A DNA stretch of 64,000 nucleotides from Aquila chrysaetos chrysaetos (Eukaryota; Chordata; Aves; Accipitriformes; Accipitridae). Under the pieces are notes generated by a model. That model did not search any database, was not told the origin of the DNA, and saw only the letters and a list, made by a program, of their open reading frames with translations. Positions 14,084 through 24,370 of the stretch are shown in pieces. Each line of letters begins with the position of its first letter. Position 1 is the first letter of the stretch. A program made the translations under genes and the position numbers. The stretch spans positions 52,082,505 through 52,146,504 of the forward strand of contig NC_044009.1 of NCBI RefSeq assembly GCF_900496995.4. The letters are read 5' to 3'.

Positions 14084-17000
14084 CTGTAAACAAAAGAGAT
14101 AATTTAAGAAATACATGCACTTCACAGGATAACTTCAAAGAAAATTCCATGGCACCAATTTAAATTCTTCCCAAGAACTCTGTAATTCTGACTGAAGGCA
14201 TCGTTTCCAGAAACAATTCACTCAGAGTGCAGCATTTCCTAGACCTTACTATGCAAGCTACTGGTGAGAGACTTCAGATCCCAGCACTTCAAGACATATA
14301 CTGAAGTTATCTCTAATTATGATTATTCTTAATAAACCAGAACAGGTTTTAGGTTGTTCCCACCCCTGCCCTCATTAGGCCCAAATCATATTAAGTTTTA
14401 TCACTGTGAGGCGAGACTGTGGATTTGATGTGCAAGTTGGTTTTCAGATCACACTGATCCTAAGTCAGTATGTTCTGAGCCCAAAAATCTTTAAGCGTAA
14501 GATTATTATTGACAGGAGAGGAATGTGTGTTAAAACCAAATGCCACAATAAAAATACCAAAATAATTCAAGATGCCCCTCCTACAGACAAGGATAACTCT
14601 TACCCCTCTCCAGTTAGAGCACAGCATGCCTGAATGTGCCACTGGTGATCCTTAATTGAAGTTAGTTTCAGAAACTGTGATATTTCAGCTACTGTCATAC
14701 ACTCTTTAACATCTTGCTTGTTAGCAAAGATCAGCAAACCTGCTTTTTTTAAGTCCTAAGGAGAAAGAAGAAAAAAGATGATTATAAATCAGCCCTCAGA
14801 GGCAAAAGATGTGATACCAAAGCAGAGAACCTTAAGCCCTAGCAAAAAAACCTAAACTATAAAAACACTACAGGCCAATTGACATGTAACTTCAGAAAAT
14901 CCTTTGATCCAGCAGACCAAACATCCAATTTTTGCCTAGGATGATCTGTAAAACCAGGTACAATATTTTGTTGTGCTCCGTGAGGATCAGAGGCACCCTG
15001 TATCTCACGTGTGCACAGCTGCAGTAACACCACACACCTCGAACAGTCAAGGCGTCCCGTTTAACCCTGACCTTGCAGGTCATTCCTGCCTGTGTATGCA
15101 AACCAACCACTGCATTCTCCTGAGCCTGACTTTTATCCACACGCCACACTTTTATGTATTACCACACTGTTAAGATTGATTTTAGTCCCAAAGTAGTAGA
15201 CTGTGCAGCAGTTCTTAGGTGGGGCAAGACTGGGTTACCCCACCAGAACTTTTTAAGCACTGGTAAAACCTTGCCAAGCCTGACTGCAGTAAGCACCAGC
15301 AGCGTGCGTGCTGGCACCCAGCCTGCCAGCATGGCTTACCAGAGCCAGAAGTACGCTCTGCCTGCGCAGCAGCCCTCTGCGAGGGAAATCCCACACATTA
15401 AGAAGCATTCAGACTGCCACTGACAGCGTAAAGCAAGCTGCAGTAATATTTTATTTAGAGGATACACAGAATTTGTAGAAAATCATCACTTACACTGCTT
15501 TAGAATCAAAGGATGGACATCTATGTGGAAAAGCACATTGCAACAGACTTCTTTATAAGGCCTGTGCCATATTTAAAACATCAGTCCTAACAATTTAGAG
15601 AACAGCAACTCTAGGGGCAAGCTTATTGTATCTCAGACTGCTTGGAATAACACTAGTGCAGGCACATATTACTGAAAATCTGTCCCTCCGAAAGTAAAAA
15701 GGTCTTCCCAGGAAGCCGAGACAACTCATTCACCTAAATGCCTATCAGACATGCTAATTTTTACAAGCAGTAGTATTAATTCCCAAATGATCTACTGGCC
15801 AGAAAATAGTTGGAACTGACCCGGGCAACTCATTTTTGCCTTAACAAAAAATGCAATTGAATTGGTTAGCAGAAATAAAAGATTTTCAAGGACTGCAAGG
15901 AAAACCTATTCTAAATAAACACCTGACTTTCATTTCAGCTTTTATGTATTGTTGTTCTCTTCAAACAGCATAGCATCTGGAGAGTTAGCAGAATATACTG
16001 AAAACATCCTGTTGTAAAACAATGGGCACCTTTACTGTTAGATGGGTGCTTTTGGAGCACAGAAATAGTCTCCCAACACGAAGCAAGGGCATTCATGCTG
16101 CTTGGAGTTCCAGATTTCCCTCATTTCAAATTCAGTTTGTTAACAACTTCTGCATCTTCCTTTATAGATTACAAAACAGAAGATGCAATTTTGTTTAGCA
16201 ACCGCAACAGACTGAAGAGCACATTTCTGAAATTCTAATTACGACAGCAGCAGGCCCAATGGCAACAGTCCCTCCATACCACATTTAACACTCCACCAAA
16301 CCAAGAAAGTCAGACCTACTTTATTAGATTTTATTAAACATAATTTTCATTTAAATACCCAAAATTAGATATTCAAGACACTAGGCAAAGCACTTGGTTT
16401 TTTCTCAAATGCTTCAGATTACCATGGTCACTCAAAGGAAATACAGAGGCAGTCTTTGCCCTTCCTGCAGTCACCTACTAAACAGTGGCTACAGTTTAAA
16501 TATAGACATAATATTTTGGGATACAATGCCATCCATTTTATGCACATCTTTGTATTCTGACACTTATATTTGGAAGCTCAGTGTCATCTCATACAAACTG
16601 ATCCAGTTTCCACTGAACTCGTCTTACGAGTCTCAGCAGTAGCCAATCTTATGCAAACACAACTTTAGTAAAAATCAGGGCTTTGGTCCTGCTGCACTGC
16701 ATGGCTAGATTAAAGTCTTTGGGACATTCAGGTTATGCAATAGGTGCTCCTTGGCTTACACGGTAGTCCAGTATTTCTGAATCACACCCAGACAGCTCAG
16801 TTTTAGTCTGTTTCTTCAGTTTTATAGCTGGTTGCTCTAAGACATATTATTAAGGCTGTATCTGTTTCACTATGAAAACAGAAAACATCAAGCAACCATG
16901 AAGCTATCAAAAATAGTAATTAAGTTGTTGGAGGAAACAATGTTTTTTTTAAAATGATCTCATTCAGCTATTAACATGGATTGAAGTATAAAAACCACAA

Positions 17001-20000
17001 AAGTCATTTACAGGTCCTGACTTCTGTTTCACTGAAGTACACAGAAGTTGAAAAGCTATTTTTGTGGAAGTCCTCTTCAGTAATTTGGTATTAATTTACA
17101 GCTTTATTGCGAGCTTCACAAAAGACAGAGCCTCTAGCAGGGACAAGACAGCTCTGATACAGTACTACCCACAGCTGGGAGAATGTGACTGTTAATGTTT
17201 GCCTTGGGCTTCACTTGGAGAGGCCTCTCTCCATTCTGGTCTGTCTCCAGCTAGCAGGCATAAGTGAGAACTTTCACAAACAGCTTGCAAATCTGCTTCC
17301 CTTAACATGTATCATCCAGATCTTACCCACAATAAATAATAAAACAAAGAAAACACAGGGTCTACTCACCTCATGTGCTAACATTTTATACAGTTCTTCT
17401 TTAGTCACAGAAATTCTCTCTCTGTCTGTGCTGTCCACAACAACTATCACAAACTTCAAAAAGCGAAAAGTTAGAGAACAAACTCTATCTTTCTGGCCAC
17501 ACGCCGAACAGATTACTGTTCCCATCACATTATCTAGACAATCAGCTGGATTATCAGATACCACCCTATTCCAGATACACTTCTCCCAGCCAGAGCGTGA
17601 TTACTCGTAGCACTGGTACAGTTTACAGCTTATGCTGTGGCTTGTATACAAAGGTAGCTCTGACACATATTTTGACTTTCCATTTTCCATTTTCAAGTGA
17701 AAAATTTATATTGAAAGCAAGCGTTTCTCTGTAATCCCAGATCTGTTTTTGTTCTTTGCTTAGCATAACTGAGGTAGCGCACAGATCCCTCAAACAATTT
17801 GTTGCAGCCTTAAAAAGGTAAATTGTATCAGCTTTCTGCCTCTACTTCAAATACTAACATGCAATTAGATATTTGCAAGGGATTTAAAAAAAACCCATAA
17901 GCTCCACAGTTCAAGACCATACATGCAGATACACATCATAGCATCTTATAGGGAAACACAGGAGAACAAAGTTAATTATTATAAAAAATAACTTATTTTT
18001 AAAACCACATTTGGTAACACATAGGAAACTTTGATTTAAATCATTATTTTAATCAAGTTCAGTATATGTGCTGCAACTTCATTGTTAAAGAGCTCTTAAA
18101 ATTCTTGGGGGTGCTTAAGTAAATTGGTCACGGGAGCTTGCAAGACAGAGTTCCCACAGTCTTGAAGGAAAACTTTTAGGCTTTCAGTCTTACTCCTGAG
18201 GGGTTAGACAGGTTTTGGAGTACCTGCTACAGAGATAGAGCCATCATGGTCCACAAGGGAGGACCTGTGAACATGGGGATCTGCAATACCAAGACAAACT
18301 GAGTACCCACCCTAAAGGCCACAGATCCCCAGCCACAGAATCCTTACAAATTGTTTTTAATTGCAACTCCATACTACACATCTTACGCAAGAAATATAAA
18401 AGCGAGCTGTACAACAGCTTGCTAAGGAGTAGAGTTCAAAAATCAAAACAGGAGTACCCTGAAGTAGCTACGGTAACATTCAAAGCACAGCTAACACAGC
18501 CCTCTGGAAGCGTGTCTGGTACAGATCTCGGGTACGCTGCACTCCCTTCACCAGCAATGGTCACACTAAGTCTTCCAGCAAGGCATTCACTCTCACCTCA
18601 GTGTTTGTATAGTAGGTGTTCCACGAAGACCGAAGAGACTCCTGCCCTCCGATATCCCACATCAGAAAGCGCGTGTTGTTAACCACTATCTCTTCCACGT
18701 TACTCCCTATGGTGGGTGAGGTATGCACCACTTCATTCATGGAGCTGCAGGGAGAAGAGAGCGACTCGGTGAGAAACAGCAAAAACTGGCAAGTTACCTA
18801 CATTATTGAGCGTTTTAGGACTCCAAATTGACCTACTTCTATCAAAACTAAAGTTGATGGTTATTCTGAGGTAGAAAGCTTAGTGGGACAATTATAGCAA
18901 ACACTCCTTATGCAGCAAATAGAGACAAGGTTTGACGGTGGAAGGCGAATAAAAATAAATAAAAATAGCGTTAAAAAAAGGACTCAGTGAACTATGTAAT
19001 AATTGAATTATAGAGCTGAGAGAGCATTCATGAACAAAACTGTATTATAATTAAATCATAAAGCTGAGAGAATATTTGCTTCAGAAGCTGTTTTAAGCAG
19101 TCAGCTTTTCTTTTTCCAGGCTGATTTTGGCATGCATGGGAGAGAGCAGTTGTTTTGCTTCAAGAATGTGGTTAAGCCACAAGATTTCCAAGGTTGCAGA
19201 AAAACAGCTCATCATCCAGCTCCACCAAACATACTATACCTCGCCCTGCTTCCAGTATAGGCCACTAAGAGTTACTTTCTTCACAATTCAGTTGCTTTAC
19301 ATCCAAACTTCCTCCTCTTCTCCTTTCAGCACAGTCCAATAACATTACTTTTTGGAGACAAATGCAGACATTAAATATTTCAAATCTCTTGTTTTAGAGA
19401 TACTGAGTGCAACTTTGTCATTAAGACCACCAGTTGCACAGCAATAGTGATAACGAAACGTGTACCCTGGATACTCCTGAAGTTCAAATTATTTAAACTC
19501 TGCTGCCTGGGATATGCAAAAAAATTAAAAGTAGCTTCAAGGAAAATGTCAACCATTTTCAAAGAACTTAATTATTTTTAATTCTGATGATATATTTTCT
19601 CATTTTAAATGAACATTTCTTGAACCCTTAGAAGAGCTTTCAGTTAACAGTGACAGCAATTTACAATTTTTAACAGTGCTAGAATATTTCTTGAAGAAGA
19701 TATGGAAAACCAAGGAGATAAAGGGATGGTCCACTGTTCTGAAAAGGAATCCCAGTTACCCAGTGTCTTAGCAGCATATAACAAGAAACCTTCTCACCAC
19801 ACACACTTGAAGGCAACTATATAAGGGAAAGAGAAGGATTAGAAGAACGAACCATAAAATCAGATTAAGGATAACAATGATATAAGAAGATGCTTGTGGC
19901 CAATTTCATTTTTAAAAAACAGGTTTTAACAGAGTTCTTTTAATGCTTGGAAGAGACATATCATGAATCCCCTTTCCTTGACTGAACCTGCAGCCTTTCG

Positions 20001-23000
20001 CATTCAAACTGCTGGCATCTTGCAGTTTGCGATACGATAGGTGGATTTTTCCCTCCTCCCCACTGAAACGAGGTGAGCATGAAGCTTAATGGCATTTCTA
20101 GACACCTGATCACAAAATCCTACTGCTACCTGAGGGGAGGGAGGGAGGGAGGGAGGGAGGGAGGGAGGAGATGTGCGTACCAGAATGGGAAGAAATTAAG
20201 TGTCTGTGGAGCTGCTGTGATCTGTTAGAAGAATCACCACTTCAATGTCTGCTGTGACCCTTCACAACATCAAAGTAACAGTCGGTGCACCAAGACTAGT
20301 TGTCCTGCTAGTTATCTCTGCCCATCTCTTTTTTAATAAGAGTTAAACATATTCAATCATGCTCAGGACACTCATCTGCCACAAGGAAACGGTAAGAGAA
20401 AAAATGGGATATGCACAGATGGAGGTAGGGTTTAAGGAGGAGTCAAGCAGGAGGAACAGAGTACAGTACTCAGAGAGGTCTGTCAAAGCGGCAAACAGGG
20501 GAAAGGGAATACAAGAAGAGAAAAGGGGAAGTCCTGTGGAGCTAGAACGGGTATAAAGGAAAAGGAGGCATATAGAGATCCACTGTACAAAAGGGAAAAC
20601 AAAAACACTGAGACTGCAGAAATAAGAAGATGAGAAGAATCATGAGACATTTGTGGAGGAAGTGGAAAGACACAGGCAGCATTAAAATGCACTGAGGACG
20701 GCCCTCAGCTGCAGCAGTTACTAGTCTCAAAAAATATTCTTCATTCTATCTATGCTTTTTAAAATCTCTCACTCCTGATTTAAATAATGACAACCACCTT
20801 CATCTTTTCACTTTCTCTGCAGAGTGTGCTAGGGCATAAGTGGCTGGAAATGCTGCATGAGTTTCACGTTTCAGAAAGGCAAAAGCAGACCATAATTTAA
20901 CAAAACCCGAACGTTTTAAGAAAGCATATTTTAAGTGTAGGATTGGACCAGTATGGCCACATCACTTAACAGGAATTATTTCTGATACTGACTCAGGAAC
21001 ACTTCCTAGTACCAGAATACTTGACATGAGAAATCGCACAACTGTTTCTGTTAGAAACAGACCTTGAGTTGCCTGTCCCACCTAGAAACTTCTGAGTCTG
21101 TCGACAAATTTGTACCCTTTTATCAAAATGCACCTGAGGACCAGAGATACGAAGCTCATTCAAGTTTCATGCACACCAGCGGCAAGGTTAATGCAAGACA
21201 AACAAAAGTCAATGCCACTATTAAAGGCAGAAACTGCATGACAGCACGGGCTGCCACCAGCTGCAGAGCTATGCTGTCCTGGGTTCAGCCAGTGCTCAGA
21301 CTTCCTCCTTCATCCCATACCACAAATGATATGAAAGTACATCTCGGTACACAGGACACAAGTCCTGGCAGGGAGAGGTCAAGCTTCACTGCTTTGCTAC
21401 TCACAGAAGAATTTGTTTACTATTTACATGCTGCGGCACAGATTGGTTTAGCAGCATTGTCCTGTGGCCAACCCTCAATAGAATCATATTTTATGGAGTT
21501 GGCAAACAGCCTACATGGTGACACCAAAAACAGTTGTGATTAAGTGGTAATAGCAATGTAATCCGATAAATAAAAGCTCTGAACAAAACGTTATTCATAT
21601 ACCAGACAAAATACAGACCTTTCCAAAGTCTAAACACACGCTTTGACCCACTGACACCTATACTGTTCAGTAATCTTCAGTGTAATGCTCTCAAAGTAAA
21701 AACTAACAGGGAAAGCAGCAACAGCAAGTCAGAGTAATATATACAATGCCCACCTTGAAATACACGAAACATCATCTGCAGTTCATACTTACAATTGATA
21801 AAGAATGGTGGTTTTTCCTGCATTATCCAGGCCAACAATGATTACTTTGTGCTCTGAAATAAAAATATCATTAGTAAGTCACATAGTTAACTTTGCTATC
21901 ACGATAACAACTGTGTTATGAAACAAGGTTAGTGTTGCATTTTAGTCCAATTTCCTAAACAAACACTGCCAAACTTCAGGTGCCACATTTCATGGACCAT
22001 ACCTAAAAGTTTGTTTGTCTGTGGAGGTGTACAAACCCGTGTACTGTTCTGAGCAGGTAAGTGACTGTCAATTTTTCCCCATCTGCACATCTACAAGAAC
22101 AATTTCTGAGAGACTACATGCGGATTTCTTCCTTCTCTAAACTGCTAGAGCAATTTCACGCTGGAATCCTTTCCCAAGCTTCTACACATTTTTGTGGATT
22201 GTAACAGACTGTACTCTCTATTCCCCCCAACTACAGCAGCTCTCCAGAACACATGTTTAATGTTCATTTCCAAGGCCATACTTTTATTATGGCCTGCAAC
22301 ATCTTAACCTCTTTGCAAAGAGTTGTTAAAAACCACAGCAACTTGCACTGTAAGCAGGGTGATCCACCTGTCTCCCTCAGTGTCCTCTTTTCCCTTCAGC
22401 AGGTTTGGAACCTGGAGAACAGATTTGCCTACAAATATTTTACAGTACGCATTCACCCAATTTAGTTTTAGATGAACCAATGAGGACTACACAAAACTGC
22501 TCTGACACATACGCGAACACATTCTGGAGCTCAATGCCAGAATCAATTATTGTTTCTATTTAGCACCTTCTTTCCTATACATCACAAAATTGAATTTGAA
22601 TTCTACAGCTGGTGTTGTCAAGCACATTGAAATTTATGATTTCCAGGACGAGTGAGCACTGCCTGCTCCCAGCTATATTACACAACTTTTACTTGCACAA
22701 ATAACCTTGGCTTCAACGGGACTATTCATGCAAGTAAAAGCTTTGTGAGAAGGGGCTTTCTTCCTCCCCCTCCCCAGTGGTCCACAAGGGCAACAAAAAG
22801 CCATTATAAATCTGCCCAAGCGTCAGACGACCAGAGATCAATTCCTTCTGTTAGCAAAGTACACTCGCATTGATTTATCAGAGAGGAGAGAGGGAGGGGA
22901 TAGGGGTCAGGTAAGTGGGGTTTTCTTGGTTTTATCAATATTGTGTGGTTTTGCAGAGTTGTCTTATATACCATCAAATATAAATTCCAGTTTTAATAAC

Positions 23001-23921
23001 TTTGCATAACTGCACAATATTGTAAAAATATCTGCTTACCTGACCCCACATAACTAGGAACTTTTGTTTCTGGTGTGATGTTGCCAGCATGTGATGTTAG
23101 GAAATCAGCTGGAACAGAAGATCTGAGGTGGGGCTGGATGCTAAAAGACAAAAATATTTTGTTGCATTTGCACTAAGTGTTAACGGGCATATAATTGGGA
23201 CATTCAACATGCACGTGTAAGCGTACTGAAGCTCACTCAAAATCAAATTTAGAAGACCTTATAAACATGGGTAAGAGCGTCAGCATGTGATTTATAGTTA
23301 AAGTTACAACTCTGATTAAAACCTTACTGTAAGGAGACAGGCGTTACGAATAACATTTACTCCACAAATGAGCAATTTTGCCAGACAGGGAGGTTTCTCG
23401 CTCAAACCCGTTAATAAAGCCTACTCTGCAGACGACAAGATGAAACTACACGCTACCACGCAACACTGCTGTATTCTTTCGGTACCCGTTAATAATTTAA
23501 CATCCACCTTCCAGGAAACGAGCTTCCCCGTGACTTAGAGGAGGCAAAAAAAAAAAAAAAAGAAGGTTAAACCCCCCCCCCCCAACTTTTCGGGCCGCAT
23601 TGTCCTCCCGGCCCCCCCCCCCCCCCCCCTCCGGCCAGGGCTGAGGGGAGCGCCGTCACCTCGCCCTTTAGCCCCGGTGGCCAAAGCTGTGGCGGTTTAC
23701 AAGGGCTGGCACCCATTCCCTACCCAACCCGGCCGTACCGAGCCCTCCCGCCTCCCCCCCAAAAGCGGTTTCACAAGCGGCGAGCACCCGTCCCCTCACC
23801 CCGCCGGCGATCGCCCTCAGGCCCGGCCCGGCACCTGCGCGGCCACAGGGCCTCCCCCGCCGCCTTGCTCCTCACCCTGATGGTTGAACAGCCTCCATAT
23901 CCTTGTGAAGAGGATCCCCAT
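14035..23921 (-). CDS. ARL5A: ARL5A, ADP-ribosylation factor-like GTPase 5A (complete, 6 coding exons)
   Basis: Small Arf-family GTPase that, in known vertebrates, is N-myristoylated, sits on the trans-Golgi and recruits the GARP tethering complex for endosome-to-Golgi transport. Six exons (46, 61, 148, 84, 152 and 49 nt) splice in phase to 179 codons plus TGA, exactly the family length. Visible motifs: Gly2 in MGILFTRI for myristoylation, P-loop GLDNAGKTT at residues 23-31, switch I threonine in SPTIGSN (Thr47), WDIGGQE at 65-71, NKQD at 125-128 and the C-terminal WMMSRLKIR. The start lies in the CpG island with a strong context (G at -3 and +4). From memory it differs from human ARL5A at few sites, such as EEIVV for EEIVI, VTKEEL for VTREEL and DLKKAG for DLRKAG. 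ARL5B is the nearest paralogue; linkage to CACNB4 rather than CACNB2 supports ARL5A. The next gene upstream, CACNB4, runs in the same direction. Confidence 0.97.
14604..14755 (-). CDS. ARL5A: ARL5A coding exon 5 (NKQD motif)
   Basis: 152 nt, acceptor CCTTAG|GACTT, donor GAGGG|GTAAGA. It encodes residues 114-163 plus two bases of Gly164: [15 protein letters not shown], then [16 protein letters not shown] and the guanine-contacting CCALTGE region. NKQD gives guanine specificity. Confidence 0.97.
14756..17369 (-). other. ARL5A intron 4
   Basis: About 2.6 kb. A GC-richer patch at 14980-15420 carries a plus-strand open frame that I do not recognise; nothing else stands out. Introns 3 (17454-18596) and 5 (14084-14603) are similarly plain. 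Confidence 0.85.
17370..17453 (-). CDS. ARL5A: ARL5A coding exon 4
   Basis: 84 nt, exactly 28 codons, acceptor TTGAAG|TTTG, donor CATGAG|GTGAGT. It encodes [15 protein letters not shown] followed by [13 protein letters not shown] (residues 86-113), the beta4-alpha3 part of the G domain. Confidence 0.97.
18597..18744 (-). CDS. ARL5A: ARL5A coding exon 3 (switch I and II)
   Basis: 148 nt, acceptor CTGCAG|CTCC, donor ACTGAG|GTGAGA. It encodes residues 37-85, from [15 protein letters not shown] (switch I, Thr47) through [10 protein letters not shown] (switch II) to NTYYTNTE. It also contains Met38, the first downstream AUG that could be used if the 101-nt alternative exon were included. Confidence 0.97.
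18745..21792 (-). other. ARL5A intron 2
   Basis: About 3.0 kb without recognised exons. It contains the GGGA minisatellite at 20134-20170 and a decayed tandem duplication of about 48-bp spacing at 18998-19076 (both copies carry AAGCTGAGAG or GAGCTGAGAG). The plus-strand open frame at 21064-21543 has no recognisable product. Confidence 0.85.
20134..20170 (+). repeat. GGGA tandem repeat, G-quadruplex-prone
   Basis: About eight consecutive GGGA/GGAG units on the plus strand. Eight G3 runs separated by single A bases satisfy the usual G-quadruplex pattern. It lies on the template strand of ARL5A intron 2. Confidence 0.9.
21793..21853 (-). CDS. ARL5A: ARL5A coding exon 2 (P-loop)
   Basis: 61 nt with acceptor CTCAG? 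read as ...TTTCAG|AGCAC and donor CAATT|GTAAGT. It encodes [16 protein letters not shown] and ILYQF (residues 16-36), including the nucleotide-binding P-loop. It enters in phase 1 and leaves two bases of the Phe36 codon, matching exon 3. Confidence 0.97.
22681..22747. repeat. Hairpin-forming dispersed repeat (MITE-like)
   Basis: CTTTTACTTGCA at 22686-22697 is the exact reverse complement of 22729-22740, and CACAA at the outer left pairs with TTGTG at the outer right with a 2-nt bulge. The middle, CTTCAACGGGACTATTCATG, resembles an old hairpin repeat common in sauropsid genomes (core like CTTCAATGGGACT). The family name is not certain. Confidence 0.5.
23040..23140 (-). other. ARL5A: Candidate 101-nt alternative exon of ARL5A
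   Basis: In intron 1, acceptor TTTTTGTCTTTTAG|CATCC and donor GGTCAG|GTAAGC are both strong. The length is not a multiple of three. After exon 1 it gives a stop (TAA) after 14 full codons in the exon, so inclusion would cause nonsense decay or force translation from Met38 in exon 3. Read in the frame that leads into exon 2 it is entirely open (33 codons). A shorter human ARL5A isoform starting downstream is known to me from annotation, which fits this role. No transcript evidence is available here. Confidence 0.5.
23546..23629. repeat. Homopolymer cluster: A16, C12 and C18 tracts
   Basis: A16 at 23546-23561, C12 at 23572-23583 and C18 at 23612-23629 lie 250-330 nt downstream of the ARL5A exon 1 donor. 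The sense strand of ARL5A carries the G tracts. Exact lengths of such runs are often unreliable in assemblies. Confidence 0.9.
23876..23921 (-). CDS. ARL5A: ARL5A coding exon 1
   Basis: The ATG at 23921-23919 is followed by codons for [15 protein letters not shown] and one base of the next codon (phase 1). The donor reads CAGG|GTGAGG. The encoded amphipathic N-terminal helix with Gly2 is the membrane-anchoring part of the protein. The 5' UTR lies to the right, within the CpG island; its start is not determined. Confidence 0.96.
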
Positions 23922-24254
23922 CCTCAGCCGGGGCAGCTCCGGGCCTCGCCGGCTCCTCAGCGCCTACCGCGGGGTTACCCCGCTGCCCTGGGCGGCTCAG
24001 GGCCCGGCCCAGCTCCCGGTTTGTCGGTGAAAAGGCGGGCTAGGGCCTCGCCGGGCCTGCTCACCCTCGGACATCGCCAAAAACGACGAAGACGATAACC
24101 CGGCTGGGCGTCTCACCTCACCGACTTAACCCGACCCGGCCAGACCGCCGAGCGGGGACAACAACCGGCCGCCACCGGCGAGCCCGCGGCCACCGTAAGG
24201 AAGGCGGGGGGGGGGTGGGTGGAAGCGGAGGCGGGCGCGTCGCTGTGAGGTAAA

Positions 24255-24283
24255 AGGGGCGGGGCGGGCGCCGCGGCCGCCAT
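24255..24283 (-). promoter_or_regulatory. GC boxes and YY1-type site
   Basis: GGGGCGGGGCGGGCG on the plus strand (24257-24271) gives overlapping Sp1/KLF boxes. ATGGCGGC on the minus strand (24283-24276) matches the YY1 core and is oriented along ARL5A transcription. YY1 sites of this kind usually sit just downstream of the start site, about 350 nt upstream of the ATG here. Confidence 0.6.
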
Positions 24284-24300
24284 TACGCGACTCCGCCTCA

Positions 24301-24370
24301 GCGAGCGGCTTCGGCGGGCGAGGCCGAGCTCGACCCGCCGAGCTCGGCCTCGCCCGCCGAAGCCGCTCGC
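24301..24370. repeat. Perfect 32-bp inverted repeat with 6-nt loop
   Basis: Arms at 24301-24332 and 24339-24370 are exact reverse complements, separated by ACCCGC. The arms are over 75 percent GC and rich in CpG. The element lies next to the GC boxes and YY1 site, within the likely core promoter of ARL5A. Pairing stops at both outer ends (A opposite A). It can form a very stable DNA or RNA hairpin. It may be a real local inverted duplication or an assembly or polymerase fold-back artefact. Confidence 0.95.

Larger units (their letters stand above)
21854..23875 (-). other. ARL5A intron 1
   Basis: About 2.0 kb. Near its 5' end are an A16 run (23546-23561) and C12 and C18 runs (23572-23583, 23612-23629), which are G runs on the transcribed-sense strand. 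It also holds the 101-nt candidate exon and a hairpin-forming dispersed repeat at 22681-22747. Confidence 0.9.
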
